64,000 nt of DNA. It comes from an uncultured Negativicutes bacterium (GTDB lineage: Bacteria > Bacillota > Negativicutes > Acidaminococcales > Acidaminococcaceae). The DNA is taken from NCBI GenBank assembly GCA_947074185.1, contig CAMTOO010000003.1, forward strand, positions 1 to 64,000, in the 5' to 3' direction. A model generated the notes under the pieces. It was not told the DNA's origin. It ran no database searches and saw only the letters and a program-made list of their open reading frames with translations. Made by a program: the position numbers and the translations under genes. This document shows positions 45,257 to 53,369 of the stretch, piece after piece (position 1 is the first letter of the stretch; each line of letters starts with the position of its first letter).

Positions 45257-45285
45257 ATTTTACCATATTCCCCTAATACGGACAA
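45257..45285 (-). promoter_or_regulatory. SSS-dnaE promoter
   Basis: The minus strand has TTGTCC (45280-45285), a 17-base spacer ending TGG, then TAAAAT (45257-45262), about 35 bases before the symporter ATG. The rest of the 415-bp divergent gap (45223-45637) holds the livK-1 leader and otherwise only AT-rich sequence. Confidence 0.65.
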
Positions 45286-45456
45286 GAAATATCAAAATTT
45301 TAAAAAAAGCTATAACTTTATTTTAGAAATTTATATTAATATCTTCAATGCTCATCATTTTTTGCTTTAGTTTAAGATAAAAATCACTTTTTTTGTATAT
45401 AAGTTTACACTTTTTGTGGTTTTTTGATATTTTTATATAAAAATTATAAATTTCAC

Positions 45457-45485
45457 TTGCGCTTTTTTTACATTTGTATTATTCT
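45457..45485 (+). promoter_or_regulatory. Candidate promoter of livK-1
   Basis: TTGCGC (45457-45462), 17 bases, then TATTCT (45480-45485). An overlapping TATTAT is also possible. The call is tentative because the region is very AT-rich. Confidence 0.4.
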
Positions 45486-45537
45486 AACTTTGTAAAACAG
45501 AAAAAATAATATTCCATTCTCAAACAATGGTGTTAGG

Positions 45538-45570
45538 GAAGTCGTACCTGTATGGGTTGACTTCTTTTTT
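45538..45570 (+). terminator. Leader terminator upstream of livK-1 (possible attenuator)
   Basis: A GAAGTC/GACTTC stem, extended by a G-U pair, a short internal loop and CC/GG, is followed by TTTTTT. It lies about 70 bases upstream of the livK-1 start. Another hairpin (CCATT/AATGG, 45514-45530) precedes it and GCAAAAAC/GTTTTTGC (45593-45612) follows, near the ribosome-binding site. Confidence 0.7.
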
Positions 45571-45637
45571 GTTTCTGTTTTTTACCTTAATCGCAAAAAC
45601 ATGAGTTTTTGCAAAAAAATTTAGAGGGGGAATCTGA

Positions 45638-46825
45638 ATGAAACTCAACAAGAAAAAATTAGCTTTAGCCGTTAGTGGTGCACTGCTCTCAATGTCAATG
45701 TTAGTTGCAGGCTGCGGTGGCGGTGGCGAAAAGAAAGCTGCTGATAGCGGAGATATCAAAATTGGTATCGTTGCTGAAATGACTGGTGGTAATGCCACAT
45801 ATGGTACTTCCATGGTTAATGGTATGAAACTTGCTCTCAAAGAAGTAAATGACAAAGGCGGCGTAATGGGTAAAAAATTAGACCTTGTTATCGCTGATAG
45901 TAAATCTGAACCAGCTGAAGCTGCTAATGCAATGAGTAAACTTATCAACCAAGATAAAACTCCTATCGTTAGTGGTATCTTCACTAGTTCTAGTGCAATT
46001 GCTGCTTGTAATGTAAGTGAAACTTCAAAAATTCCTTTCCTTGCAATCGGCGCTACAAATCCTAAAGTAACTTTAGACGACAAAACTGGTAAAGCTAAAC
46101 CAAATACTTTCCGCGTTTGCTTTATCGATCCATTCCAAGGTACTGTAGGTGCTAACTTCGTATTAGACACTCTTCAACTTAAAAAAGCTGTTATCTTTGT
46201 TGACAACAGCAGTGACTATTCTAAAGGTTTAGCTTCATTCTTTAAAGAAGCTTATCTTAAAAAAGGTGGCGAAATCGTTGGTGAAGAAGCTTATCTCCAA
46301 AAAGATGCTGACTTCAAAGCTGTCTTAACAAAAATCAAAACTTTAAACCCAGATGTACTTTATGTTCCTGGTTACTATGAAGAAGTTGGTAAAATTGTAA
46401 AACAAGCTCGTGAACTTGGTATCGACATCCCTGTTGTTGGTGGCGATGGTTGGGATAGCCCTAAACTTGCTGAAATCGCAGGTGCTGGTCCTCTTAACAA
46501 CACTTTCTTCACAAATCACTATTCTCCAGAGGCTGACAATGCTGAATCTAAAGCATTCGTAGCAGCATATGAAAAAGAATACAAATCCAAACCTGATGCT
46601 CCTGCAGTACTTGGCTATGATGGTATTAAACTTCTAGCTGATTCTATTACTCGTGCAGGTGGTGCTGATTCAGCAAAAGTTACAGCTGCTCTAGCTGCAA
46701 CAAAAGACTTCCCTGCAGTAACAGGCAAAACCTCTTTGGATGCTAACCATGATGCAGTGAAAAGTGCTGTAATTATCGAATTCAAAGATGGCAACCAAAC
46801 GTACAAAGCAACTGTTAATCCTTGA
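45638..46825 (+). CDS. LivK-like ABC transporter substrate-binding lipoprotein 1
   Basis: 395 residues. Lipoprotein signal peptide with lipobox LVAGC (Cys at about 26) and a Gly-rich spacer. The mature part is a type I periplasmic-binding protein of the branched-chain amino acid (LivK/Leu-Ile-Val) family: IGIVAEMTGGNATYGTSMVNGMKLA, AEAANAMSKLINQDKTPIVSG and DNSSDYSKGLASFFKEAY. It is very similar to the second copy at 47288. No permease or ATPase genes are nearby, so it probably works with a transporter encoded elsewhere. GGGGG precedes the ATG. Confidence 0.93.
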   Translation: MKLNKKKLALAVSGALLSMSMLVAGCGGGGEKKAADSGDIKIGIVAEMTGGNATYGTSMVNGMKLALKEVNDKGGVMGKKLDLVIADSKSEPAEAANAMSKLINQDKTPIVSGIFTSSSAIAACNVSETSKIPFLAIGATNPKVTLDDKTGKAKPNTFRVCFIDPFQGTVGANFVLDTLQLKKAVIFVDNSSDYSKGLASFFKEAYLKKGGEIVGEEAYLQKDADFKAVLTKIKTLNPDVLYVPGYYEEVGKIVKQARELGIDIPVVGGDGWDSPKLAEIAGAGPLNNTFFTNHYSPEADNAESKAFVAAYEKEYKSKPDAPAVLGYDGIKLLADSITRAGGADSAKVTAALAATKDFPAVTGKTSLDANHDAVKSAVIIEFKDGNQTYKATVNP

Positions 46826-46849
46826 TTAACGTGCTTTTGCCCTCTCTCT

Positions 46850-46887
46850 AAAGGAGATACCTTCGGGTATCTCCTTTACTCTTTTTT
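46850..46887 (+). terminator. Terminator of livK-1
   Basis: A 12-bp perfect stem with a TTCG tetraloop (46850-46861 with 46866-46877) is followed by ACTCTTTTTT. Confidence 0.95.
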
Positions 46888-46903
46888 ATAAACAAGTTTT
46901 CTC

Positions 46904-46932
46904 TTGCTTTGTAATTTTTAGTGTGCTATACT
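46904..46932 (+). promoter_or_regulatory. livK-2 promoter
   Basis: TTGCTT (46904-46909), 17 bases, then TATACT (46927-46932) with TGC just before it (extended -10). It lies about 30 bases before the glycine riboswitch. Confidence 0.75.
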
Positions 46933-46961
46933 TAAAAACATCAAAAGTGAATATAGTGTGG

Positions 46962-47124
46962 ATGAAGTATACGGGAGAAGACAATGTCTACCGAAGGAGC
47001 TAAACTCTCAGGTATCTAATTTAGATGGGACCGCATATGGACACAACTCTGGAGAGCCTCTTTATGAGCGCCGAAGGTGCAGGGGTATTTTATACTCTAA
47101 TCTCTCAGGCAAAAGGACAGAGCG
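46962..47124 (+). ncRNA. Tandem glycine riboswitch
   Basis: Two glycine aptamers in series. The first (about 46962-47020) has GGGAGAAGAC, ACCGAAGGAGCTAAA and CTCTCAGG. The second (about 47046-47123) has CTCTGGAGAG, GCCGAAGGTGCAGGGG and CTCTCAGGCAAAAGGACAGAG. These are conserved glycine-riboswitch cores, joined by the usual short linker. A spurious 98-codon frame crosses the region and is ignored. The RNA is transcribed from 46927 and leads into livK-2, so the gene is under glycine control. Confidence 0.95.
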
Positions 47125-47199
47125 AAATCAATTAATTTACATGTATCTATATGTTTTTTTATATTTGTATGTCAATTTTTTGTTACGTTATTATCTATT

Positions 47200-47236
47200 C
47201 TCCAGAGAAAATATTTCTCTGGAGATATTTTATTTT
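47200..47236 (+). terminator. Expression-platform terminator of the glycine riboswitch
   Basis: A perfect 11-bp stem (47200-47210 with 47214-47224) and 3-base loop are followed by ATATTTTATTTTA. Its 5' arm (CTCCAGAG) is complementary to CTCTGGAG in the second aptamer (47047-47054). Binding of glycine could therefore decide which pairing forms. Confidence 0.75.
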
Positions 47237-47287
47237 AGGATACTTTGTTTGTGAGAGGGCAAAAGTAATCAAGGAGGAATTGTTAAA

Positions 47288-48454
47288 ATGAATGTTAAAA
47301 AAATTTTATGCGGTGCGTTAGTTGCTACTATGGGTCTTGGACTTTTAAGTGGTTGTGGCAACGAAAAAAAGAATGAAAATATTATTAAAATCGGTCTTAT
47401 TTCTGAACTAACTGGTAACAATGCAACTTATGGTACGTCCATTGTAAATGGTGCTAAACTTGCAGCAAAAGAAATAAATGCTAAAGGTGGTGTATTGGGC
47501 AAACAAGTAGAATTCGCTACTGCTGATACTAAATCTGAACCAGCTGAAGCTGCTAATGCTATGAGTAAATTAGTTAACCAAGATAAAACAGCTTCCGTAA
47601 TTGGTCTTTTTGCTTCCTCTGGAGCAATTGCTGCTTCTAATGTAAGTGAAGCTTCTAAAATACCTTTTGTATCTGCTGGTGCAACTAATCCTAAATTAAC
47701 TGTTGATGAAAAATCCGGTAAAGTTAAACAAAATACTTTCCGCGTTTGCTTCATTGATCCATTCCAAGGTACTGTTGGTGCTAACTTCATTGCAGATACC
47801 CTTCAACTTAAAAAAGCTGTTATTTTAATTGACAATAGCAGTGATTATTCTAAAGGTCTTGCTGACTTCTTCAAAAAAGCTTTCATTGCTAAAGGCGGCG
47901 AAGTTATTGACGAAGAATCTTATTTACAAAAAGATGCTGATTTTAAAGCTGTTTTAACTAAAATTGCTGCTCTTAAACCAGATGTAATATATGTTCCTGG
48001 TTATTATGAAGAAGTTGGTAAAATCGTAAAACAAGCTCGTGAAATTGGTATTGATGTTCCTTTTGTTGGTGGCGATGGCTGGGATAGCCCTAAACTTGTT
48101 GAAATCGCAGGTGCTGCTCCACTTAACAATACCTTCTTTACTAATCACTATTCTGCAGAAGCTGACAACGCTGAATCTAAAGCATTTGTTGCTAATTATG
48201 AAAAAGAATATAAACAAAAACCTGATGCATGTGCAGTTTTAGGTTATGATGCAGCTAAAATTGTTTTTGATGCAATCACTCGTGCAGGTGCAAATGACCC
48301 AGCTAAAATTTCTAAAGCTTTAGCTGAAACTAAAAACTTTGCAGCAGTAACTGGTTCCGTTTCTCTAAACGAAAATCATGATGCTGTAAAAAGTGCTGTA
48401 ATCATCGAATTTAAAGATGGCAAGCAAGCTTTCAAAGCAACTGTTACTCCTTAA
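47288..48454 (+). CDS. LivK-like ABC transporter substrate-binding lipoprotein 2
   Basis: 388 residues, a close paralogue of the protein at 45638. It has a signal peptide with lipobox LLSGC and the type I periplasmic-binding fold: IGLISELTGNNATYGTSIVNGAKLA, SEPAEAANAMSKLVNQDKT, YVPGYYEEVGKIVKQ and GGDGWDSPKL. Most ligand-region residues are shared with copy 1. Control by a glycine riboswitch suggests that it handles glycine or a glycine-linked amino acid, which is inference. GGAGG precedes the ATG. Confidence 0.93.
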   Translation: MNVKKILCGALVATMGLGLLSGCGNEKKNENIIKIGLISELTGNNATYGTSIVNGAKLAAKEINAKGGVLGKQVEFATADTKSEPAEAANAMSKLVNQDKTASVIGLFASSGAIAASNVSEASKIPFVSAGATNPKLTVDEKSGKVKQNTFRVCFIDPFQGTVGANFIADTLQLKKAVILIDNSSDYSKGLADFFKKAFIAKGGEVIDEESYLQKDADFKAVLTKIAALKPDVIYVPGYYEEVGKIVKQAREIGIDVPFVGGDGWDSPKLVEIAGAAPLNNTFFTNHYSAEADNAESKAFVANYEKEYKQKPDACAVLGYDAAKIVFDAITRAGANDPAKISKALAETKNFAAVTGSVSLNENHDAVKSAVIIEFKDGKQAFKATVTP

Positions 48455-48462
48455 GCATAAGT

Positions 48463-48498
48463 AAAAGCAGGTTTGCATCTAGCAAACCTGCTTTTTTT
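48463..48498. terminator. Terminator of livK-2 and of the iron-sulfur protein gene
   Basis: A 14-bp perfect stem (48463-48476 with 48482-48495) and 5-base loop are followed by T residues on the plus strand and on the minus strand, serving convergent genes. Confidence 0.93.
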
Positions 48499-49198
48499 AA
48501 TCATCTAATATTTCACCATTTATTGAGATAGTTACTACTTGCCAAGGAATTAACTTATCGGAATTTCGTAAAGCATTTTTTACTGCATCCTCTAACCCAC
48601 CACAACAAGGTACTTCCATTCTAATAATTGTGAGTGATTTAATATTATTTCCTTTTAAGATAGCAGTTAGTTTTTCTTGATAATCTACTTGATCAAGTTT
48701 AGGACATCCAATAATCGTAATTTTATTTTTTATATAATCTGTATGAAAATTACCATAGGCAAAGGCAGTACAATCTGCTGCAACTAAAAGGTTAGCATTT
48801 TCAAAATATGGTGCTGTTTCTGGTACCAATTGAATTTGAATAGGCCACTGTCTAAGTTGACTTGGTATTTTCTCACTTATATTTGAACTAGAATTACTAT
48901 TATTGTTTTGGATAACCTGTGCAGCAGTCCCTGGACAACCAGTAGGCGCTTGCTCTTTTTTACGAGCTTTATGAGCTTTAACTTCTTCTTTATCATAAGC
49001 TTTTGCTTCACGTTCTTCAAAAGAAATAGCTCCTGTAGGACAAACTGGCAAACAATTTCCTAACCCGTCACAATAATCATCTCTAATCAATTTTGCTTTA
49101 CCATTAACAAGCTCTATTGCTTTTTCATGACAAGCATTGGTACATAAACCACAACCTACACATTTATCTTCATCTATCTTTATTATTTTACGAAGCAT
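48497..49198 (-). CDS. Two-cluster ferredoxin-domain protein with a Cys-rich C-terminal domain
   Basis: 233 residues from the ATG at 49198, which has GGGAG upstream (the frame opens at 49219). The N-terminus has CVGCGLCTNACHEKAI and then CDGLGNCLPVCPTGAI, a bacterial two-cluster ferredoxin arrangement with longer second spacing. A low-complexity Asn/Ser linker (about 98-112) leads to a C-terminal domain containing DCTAFAYGNFH, GCPKLD and MEVPCCGGLE, a Cys pattern that suggests another metal or sulfur site. I infer an electron-transfer protein. Its partner is unknown. Confidence 0.8.
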   Translation of the reverse strand: MLRKIIKIDEDKCVGCGLCTNACHEKAIELVNGKAKLIRDDYCDGLGNCLPVCPTGAISFEEREAKAYDKEEVKAHKARKKEQAPTGCPGTAAQVIQNNNSNSSSNISEKIPSQLRQWPIQIQLVPETAPYFENANLLVAADCTAFAYGNFHTDYIKNKITIIGCPKLDQVDYQEKLTAILKGNNIKSLTIIRMEVPCCGGLEDAVKNALRNSDKLIPWQVVTISINGEILDD

Positions 49199-49224
49199 GT
49201 TAATAATCTCCCTTCTCAAAATTA

Positions 49225-50349
49225 TTATTTAGTTGCTGCTGTTTTAATAATCTCTACAACTAATTTTGTTAAATCAAATAGATCTTCTTCTTCTAAAAAT
49301 TCTTCTGTAGTATGAACTTTTTCCATACCTGTAGCTAAAACTACCATTGGTAAGCCATGGCCATTAAAGAAGTTTGCATCACTGCAACCACCAGTACCTT
49401 GAAGTCCTGTATTTAGGCCTAATTTATTACTAGCTTCCAAAACTACTTCAACAACTTTAGAATTCTTATCAATATAAATAGCTGGACAGTTTTCAACAAC
49501 ATTTATTTCAATTACGCCACCACCCTGCTCTACAGCAGTAGTTAATACTTGCTTGGTAGCTTCGATTAACTGATCTAGTTTTTCATTTTTAGGACAACGC
49601 ATATCAATAACAAAACTAGTTTCTTCTGCTACGATATTAGGAGCTAAGCCTCCATTTATTTTACCAACATTTAAAGTTGTTTCTTCATCTAATCTTCCAT
49701 ATTGCGGAATTGCTGCCAAAGCTTGAGCTGCTAACATGATTGAATTAATCCCTTTTTCAGGTTCGATTCCAGCATGGGCAGACTTGCCTATTACTTTTAC
49801 TTCTAGTTCAACTAAGCGTGGAGCAGCATTAAAAACTAGTCCTGGTTTTCCACCACCATCAAGAGAGTAACCAATATCTGCTTTAATGAGATTTTTATCT
49901 AGGAACTTTGCTCCTAAGCAACCTATTTCTTCAGCTACCGTAAAACAAACTTGAATATCTCCATGTGGAATATTATTTTCTTTGATTACACGCAAAGCCT
50001 CAAAAATAGCTACTATTCCTGCTTTATCGTCACCACCTAGGGTAGTAGTTCCATCTGAGTATAAAATTCCATTTTTTCGTATTACAGTTGTTCCTGTAGT
50101 CGGTGCAACTGAATCCATATGTGCTTCAAAAAATACAGCTGGTACATTTTCTAAATTACCTTTTAAAATCCCCCATACATTACCTACGCTACTGCCTACT
50201 TGAGCTGCAACTTCATCTATTTGAGGATTCATGCCTAACTCTTGTAGTTTTCTATAAATAATATCTGCTTCCATGCGTTCATCTTTACTTGGACATGGAA
50301 CAGCAACTAATTCGGTAAACTCCGCTATAATGCGTTCTTCATTAATCAT
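49225..50349 (-). CDS. M20-family metallopeptidase (PepT-like)
   Basis: 374 residues of the M20 peptidase group, resembling tripeptidase T-like enzymes. The dinuclear zinc site shows AHMDSV, TTLGGDDKAG, TVAEEIGCLGA and SLDGG, with a dimerisation domain around GKSAHAGIEPEKGIN. The C-terminal HTTEE completes the site. It is expected to cleave short peptides in the cytoplasm. Precise specificity is not visible. It precedes the iron-sulfur protein gene and may be co-transcribed with it. Confidence 0.88.
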   Translation of the reverse strand: MINEERIIAEFTELVAVPCPSKDERMEADIIYRKLQELGMNPQIDEVAAQVGSSVGNVWGILKGNLENVPAVFFEAHMDSVAPTTGTTVIRKNGILYSDGTTTLGGDDKAGIVAIFEALRVIKENNIPHGDIQVCFTVAEEIGCLGAKFLDKNLIKADIGYSLDGGGKPGLVFNAAPRLVELEVKVIGKSAHAGIEPEKGINSIMLAAQALAAIPQYGRLDEETTLNVGKINGGLAPNIVAEETSFVIDMRCPKNEKLDQLIEATKQVLTTAVEQGGGVIEINVVENCPAIYIDKNSKVVEVVLEASNKLGLNTGLQGTGGCSDANFFNGHGLPMVVLATGMEKVHTTEEFLEEEDLFDLTKLVVEIIKTAATK

Positions 50350-50482
50350 TTTGCACCTCTTTATATATTGATTTTACAATACAAATATATCACATTTTTT
50401 CTTATAGTACTACTAGTAAAAATATGATAAAATATTAATTGTTATATTTTTAATCAGTCGTTTAAAAACTAGGAGGATTTAT

Positions 50483-50740
50483 ATGAAATACAGCGATAAA
50501 TTTCGCCAAGCAAATAAGGAAGCTAAGGCTACTGTTATAGCTACTGCAGCTGTTATTATATTTTGGTGTCTTGCAGGCTTTGGCCTTGCAGATAGTAAAA
50601 CCACTATCTTTAGCACACCTATTTGGGTTATTGGTGGTTGTATAGGAACATGGCTCTTTGCTATTGCCGTTTCTATTTACCTCGCAAAATTTGTGTTTAA
50701 AGATATGAGCTTAGATGAGGAGGATGACTCCAATGTTTAA
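50483..50740 (+). CDS. yhdT: YhdT-like small membrane protein
   Basis: 85 residues with two predicted membrane helices (about 18-38 and 48-70) and an acidic C-terminus. Its sequence and its position directly before panF fit the YhdT/DUF997 family, which is commonly coupled to SSS symporters. It overlaps panF by 8 bp. AGGAGG precedes the ATG. The gap 50350-50482 is AT-rich divergent promoter DNA without other visible features. Confidence 0.9.
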   Translation: MKYSDKFRQANKEAKATVIATAAVIIFWCLAGFGLADSKTTIFSTPIWVIGGCIGTWLFAIAVSIYLAKFVFKDMSLDEEDDSNV

Positions 50741-52238
50741 TGCAAATATTATGAATTTAATGCCTGTACTTGGTTTCTTAGTGTTTATGCTATTTATAAG
50801 TTACATGGTTAAGCGCGCAGCTACTGCTGACCGTGCTCAAAACTTTGCTAAAGATTATTTTATCGGCGGCCGTACATTAGGCGGCTTCGTCCTTGCAATG
50901 ACTACTGTAGCAACTTATAGCTCAGTAAGTACTTTCGTTGGTGGCCCTGGTATGGCGTGGCTTATTGGTTACGGTTGGCTTTATATGGCTATCGTACAAG
51001 TAGTAGTAGTTTTCTTAGTATTAGGAGTTTTTGGTAAAAAAATCGCATTAATCGCTCGCAAAATAGATGCGGTTACTGTTATAGATATTATCCGTAAACG
51101 TTATCAATCAGATATTTTAGCTAACTTATCTGCTATTTTTATCGTCGCCTTCTTCTGCGCAACGATGGTAGCACAATTTGTTGGGGCGGCTAAACTGTTT
51201 GAAGCAGTTACTGGTTTTTCCTATATTACAGGTTTAAGCCTTTTTGGTTTAATAGTTGTTTTCTATACTACTATTGGTGGTTTTAGAGGTGTTGCTATTA
51301 CTGATGCGATCTGTGCATTTGCTATGATTATCGGTATGAGTATTTTGTTCTATTCAATGATGGAAACAGCTGGTGGCTATGATGCAATCATGACTCACAT
51401 TTCTACCACTAACCCTGCTATGTTAGAACCATTTTCAGCGGGCAAAATGCCTATGTCGCTCTATATCAGTCAATGGCTTTTAGTTGGTATTTGTACTTTG
51501 GCATTACCTCAATCTATCGTTCGTAGCATTAGTTATAAAGATACTAAAGCACTTCACAACGCAATGATTGTTGGTACTGTTGTAATTGGTGCAATGACTA
51601 TTATTGCTACTTGGGTTGGTGTATTATCTAAAGGCATTTTAACTGATCCTTCTCTTGCTGCTTATGGTGGTAGTGTTGATAATATTACCCCTCTTACTAT
51701 CGTTAAAAGTATGGATCCATTTTGGGCTGGTATAACTATCATCGGTCCTATTGCTGCTACTATTTCAACAGTATCTTCCTTGCTTCTTTCCTCATCATCT
51801 TCAATTATTAAAGATGTATATATGAGACAAATTGAGAAAAACGGACGTACCGTTGATAATAATAATGTAAAAATGTTCAGTATGATTACCACTATCATTC
51901 TTGGCTTTGGCATTTATTTTATCGCCATAGCACCACCTAGTGTTATTTGGCAAATTAATATGTTCGCTTTCGGCGGACTACAAACTGCCTTTTTCTGGGT
52001 AATGATTCTAGGCCTCTTCTGGTCTAACGCAAATAGTACTGGCGCTGTTTGGGCAATGTTTGGCGGTGTGTTAGCCTACTGCTCAACGATGGCTCTCAAA
52101 ATTAAAATCTTCGATTTACATCAAATCGTAATTGGTATCAGTGTTTCCTTTATTCTCTTTATGATCGGTAACAAAATCGGAAAAAGAAATGATGACGAAA
52201 CTTTAAAAATATTCTTCCCTGAGGAATATGATAAATAA
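50733..52238 (+). CDS. panF: Sodium/pantothenate symporter PanF
   Basis: About 501 residues with 13 hydrophobic helices. It carries SSS-family motifs (AKDYFIGGRTLGGFVLAMTTVATYSSVSTFVGGPGMAW, FYTTIGGFRGVAITDAICA, ALPQSIVRSISYKD) and closely resembles pantothenate symporters. The frame opens at 50715, but GAGGAGG indicates the ATG at 50733, inside yhdT. It imports pantothenate with sodium, supplying coenzyme A. The pairing with YhdT supports the PanF call. Confidence 0.93.
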   Translation: MFNANIMNLMPVLGFLVFMLFISYMVKRAATADRAQNFAKDYFIGGRTLGGFVLAMTTVATYSSVSTFVGGPGMAWLIGYGWLYMAIVQVVVVFLVLGVFGKKIALIARKIDAVTVIDIIRKRYQSDILANLSAIFIVAFFCATMVAQFVGAAKLFEAVTGFSYITGLSLFGLIVVFYTTIGGFRGVAITDAICAFAMIIGMSILFYSMMETAGGYDAIMTHISTTNPAMLEPFSAGKMPMSLYISQWLLVGICTLALPQSIVRSISYKDTKALHNAMIVGTVVIGAMTIIATWVGVLSKGILTDPSLAAYGGSVDNITPLTIVKSMDPFWAGITIIGPIAATISTVSSLLLSSSSSIIKDVYMRQIEKNGRTVDNNNVKMFSMITTIILGFGIYFIAIAPPSVIWQINMFAFGGLQTAFFWVMILGLFWSNANSTGAVWAMFGGVLAYCSTMALKIKIFDLHQIVIGISVSFILFMIGNKIGKRNDDETLKIFFPEEYDK

Positions 52239-52262
52239 ATTTTAGAATTAAGGTGTTTGGTT

Positions 52263-53351
52263 TTGCAAAAACAGAAAGACATAGTAGAAAGAATTTTAGA
52301 ATTAGAAAAAAGAATAATTCGTGAAAACAAAGAAAAAATTATTGAAGATAATCGAAAACACTTGATTATTATCTTGGCAATCAGTTTATTAGCTTATGTA
52401 GTTAATTTGTTTATAACAGTAATCCATGTTCATTTGGATGGAATACCAGGTATGCTACACAAAAACTATTTAGTTTTTATTTGCATGATAATTTTCTTTA
52501 TTTCTACGCTACATTTTAGAAAAAAACAGTTCTCAACGAAATATATCTATCTAGTTTATTTTGTTGGTATTACCTATGCAGCAAATATAAGCGCTTTTGA
52601 TTATCCTAACATCGTTACTACTAGCATTCTTGCATTTTTAGTACAAATACCAATTTTCTTTATCGATAGATCCTGGAAAATTGTTTTAGCAACAAGTTTG
52701 TTTGCTATTTTCTATCTTTGCTTTATTTTTCCATTCAAAAATCCAAATATATATATGTTTGAATTCACTAATGTAGTTTCTTTTACAATTACATCACTTC
52801 TTATAGGATTTTTCATTCGTAAAAACAAGCTGGAAAATTATGCCATTAGAAAACTTCTTTTCAATTCTTCATATGTTGACGAATTAACAAATCTTCCTAA
52901 CAGACGAAAGCTCTTTGTAGATTTCAAACACGAACGTATTGACGCTATAGCCATACTCGATATTGATTTTTTCAAAACCTATAATGATACCTTTGGACAT
53001 GCTGAAGGTGATGCTTGTCTTGTAAATTTATCCAATAAATTTATAGAGCTTTCAAAAAAATATTCAATAGATTTTTATCGCTACGGCGGAGAAGAATTTG
53101 TTTGCCTATTTAGTAAGTACTCTCGCGAAGAAATTCTAGATGTTTGTAATGAAATTAAAGTATCAGCTAATACAATTACTACACCTAATATTACTGATAC
53201 TATTACGATAAGTTTAGGCATATGCTTCTGTGAAGATTTTTCAGATAGCAATCTTAAGCAACTCATACACTTAGCTGACAAAGCTCTTTATGATGCTAAG
53301 CACTCTGGTCGTAATCAACTTAAAATAGTAAATAAAAAAGACAAGGATTAA
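52263..53351 (+). CDS. Membrane diguanylate cyclase (GGDEF)
   Basis: 362 residues. The N-terminal half has a coiled-coil start and six membrane helices (about 35-200). The C-terminal GGDEF domain includes VDELTNLPNRRKL, LDIDFFKTYNDTFGHAEGDACL and the active-site RYGGEEF, so cyclic-di-GMP synthesis is predicted. No RxxD inhibitory I-site is seen before GGEEF. The start is TTG; 52263 is preferred over 52257 because AAGGTG then has normal spacing. It follows panF by 24 bp and may be read with it. Confidence 0.92.
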   Translation: MQKQKDIVERILELEKRIIRENKEKIIEDNRKHLIIILAISLLAYVVNLFITVIHVHLDGIPGMLHKNYLVFICMIIFFISTLHFRKKQFSTKYIYLVYFVGITYAANISAFDYPNIVTTSILAFLVQIPIFFIDRSWKIVLATSLFAIFYLCFIFPFKNPNIYMFEFTNVVSFTITSLLIGFFIRKNKLENYAIRKLLFNSSYVDELTNLPNRRKLFVDFKHERIDAIAILDIDFFKTYNDTFGHAEGDACLVNLSNKFIELSKKYSIDFYRYGGEEFVCLFSKYSREEILDVCNEIKVSANTITTPNITDTITISLGICFCEDFSDSNLKQLIHLADKALYDAKHSGRNQLKIVNKKDKD

Positions 53352-53368
53352 AATCCTCGTCTTTTTTA
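53334..53368. terminator. Bidirectional terminator
   Basis: A long stem (AAAAAAGAC-A-AGGATT with AATCCT-C-GTCTTTTTT) separates convergent genes and has U-tracts on both strands. Confidence 0.92.
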
Positions 53369-53369
53369 T

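Noticed and set aside
43822-45285. Start of the SSS symporter at 45285
   Set aside because: The longer start lies within the promoter; the ATG at 45222 has a good ribosome-binding site.
45527-45604. 25-codon Leu/Phe-rich leader peptide frame before livK-1
   Set aside because: It has six Leu codons, which would suit amino-acid attenuation, but no Shine-Dalgarno precedes its ATG and the hydrophobic residues come from the T-tract of the terminator.
45520-46170. 216-codon frame on the minus strand
   Set aside because: It is antisense to livK-1 and its leader; the plus-strand lipoprotein is clear.
46958-47254. 98-codon frame on the plus strand
   Set aside because: It lies entirely in the glycine riboswitch and its terminator, has no ribosome-binding site and gives a low-complexity tail. 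It is a shadow of RNA structure.
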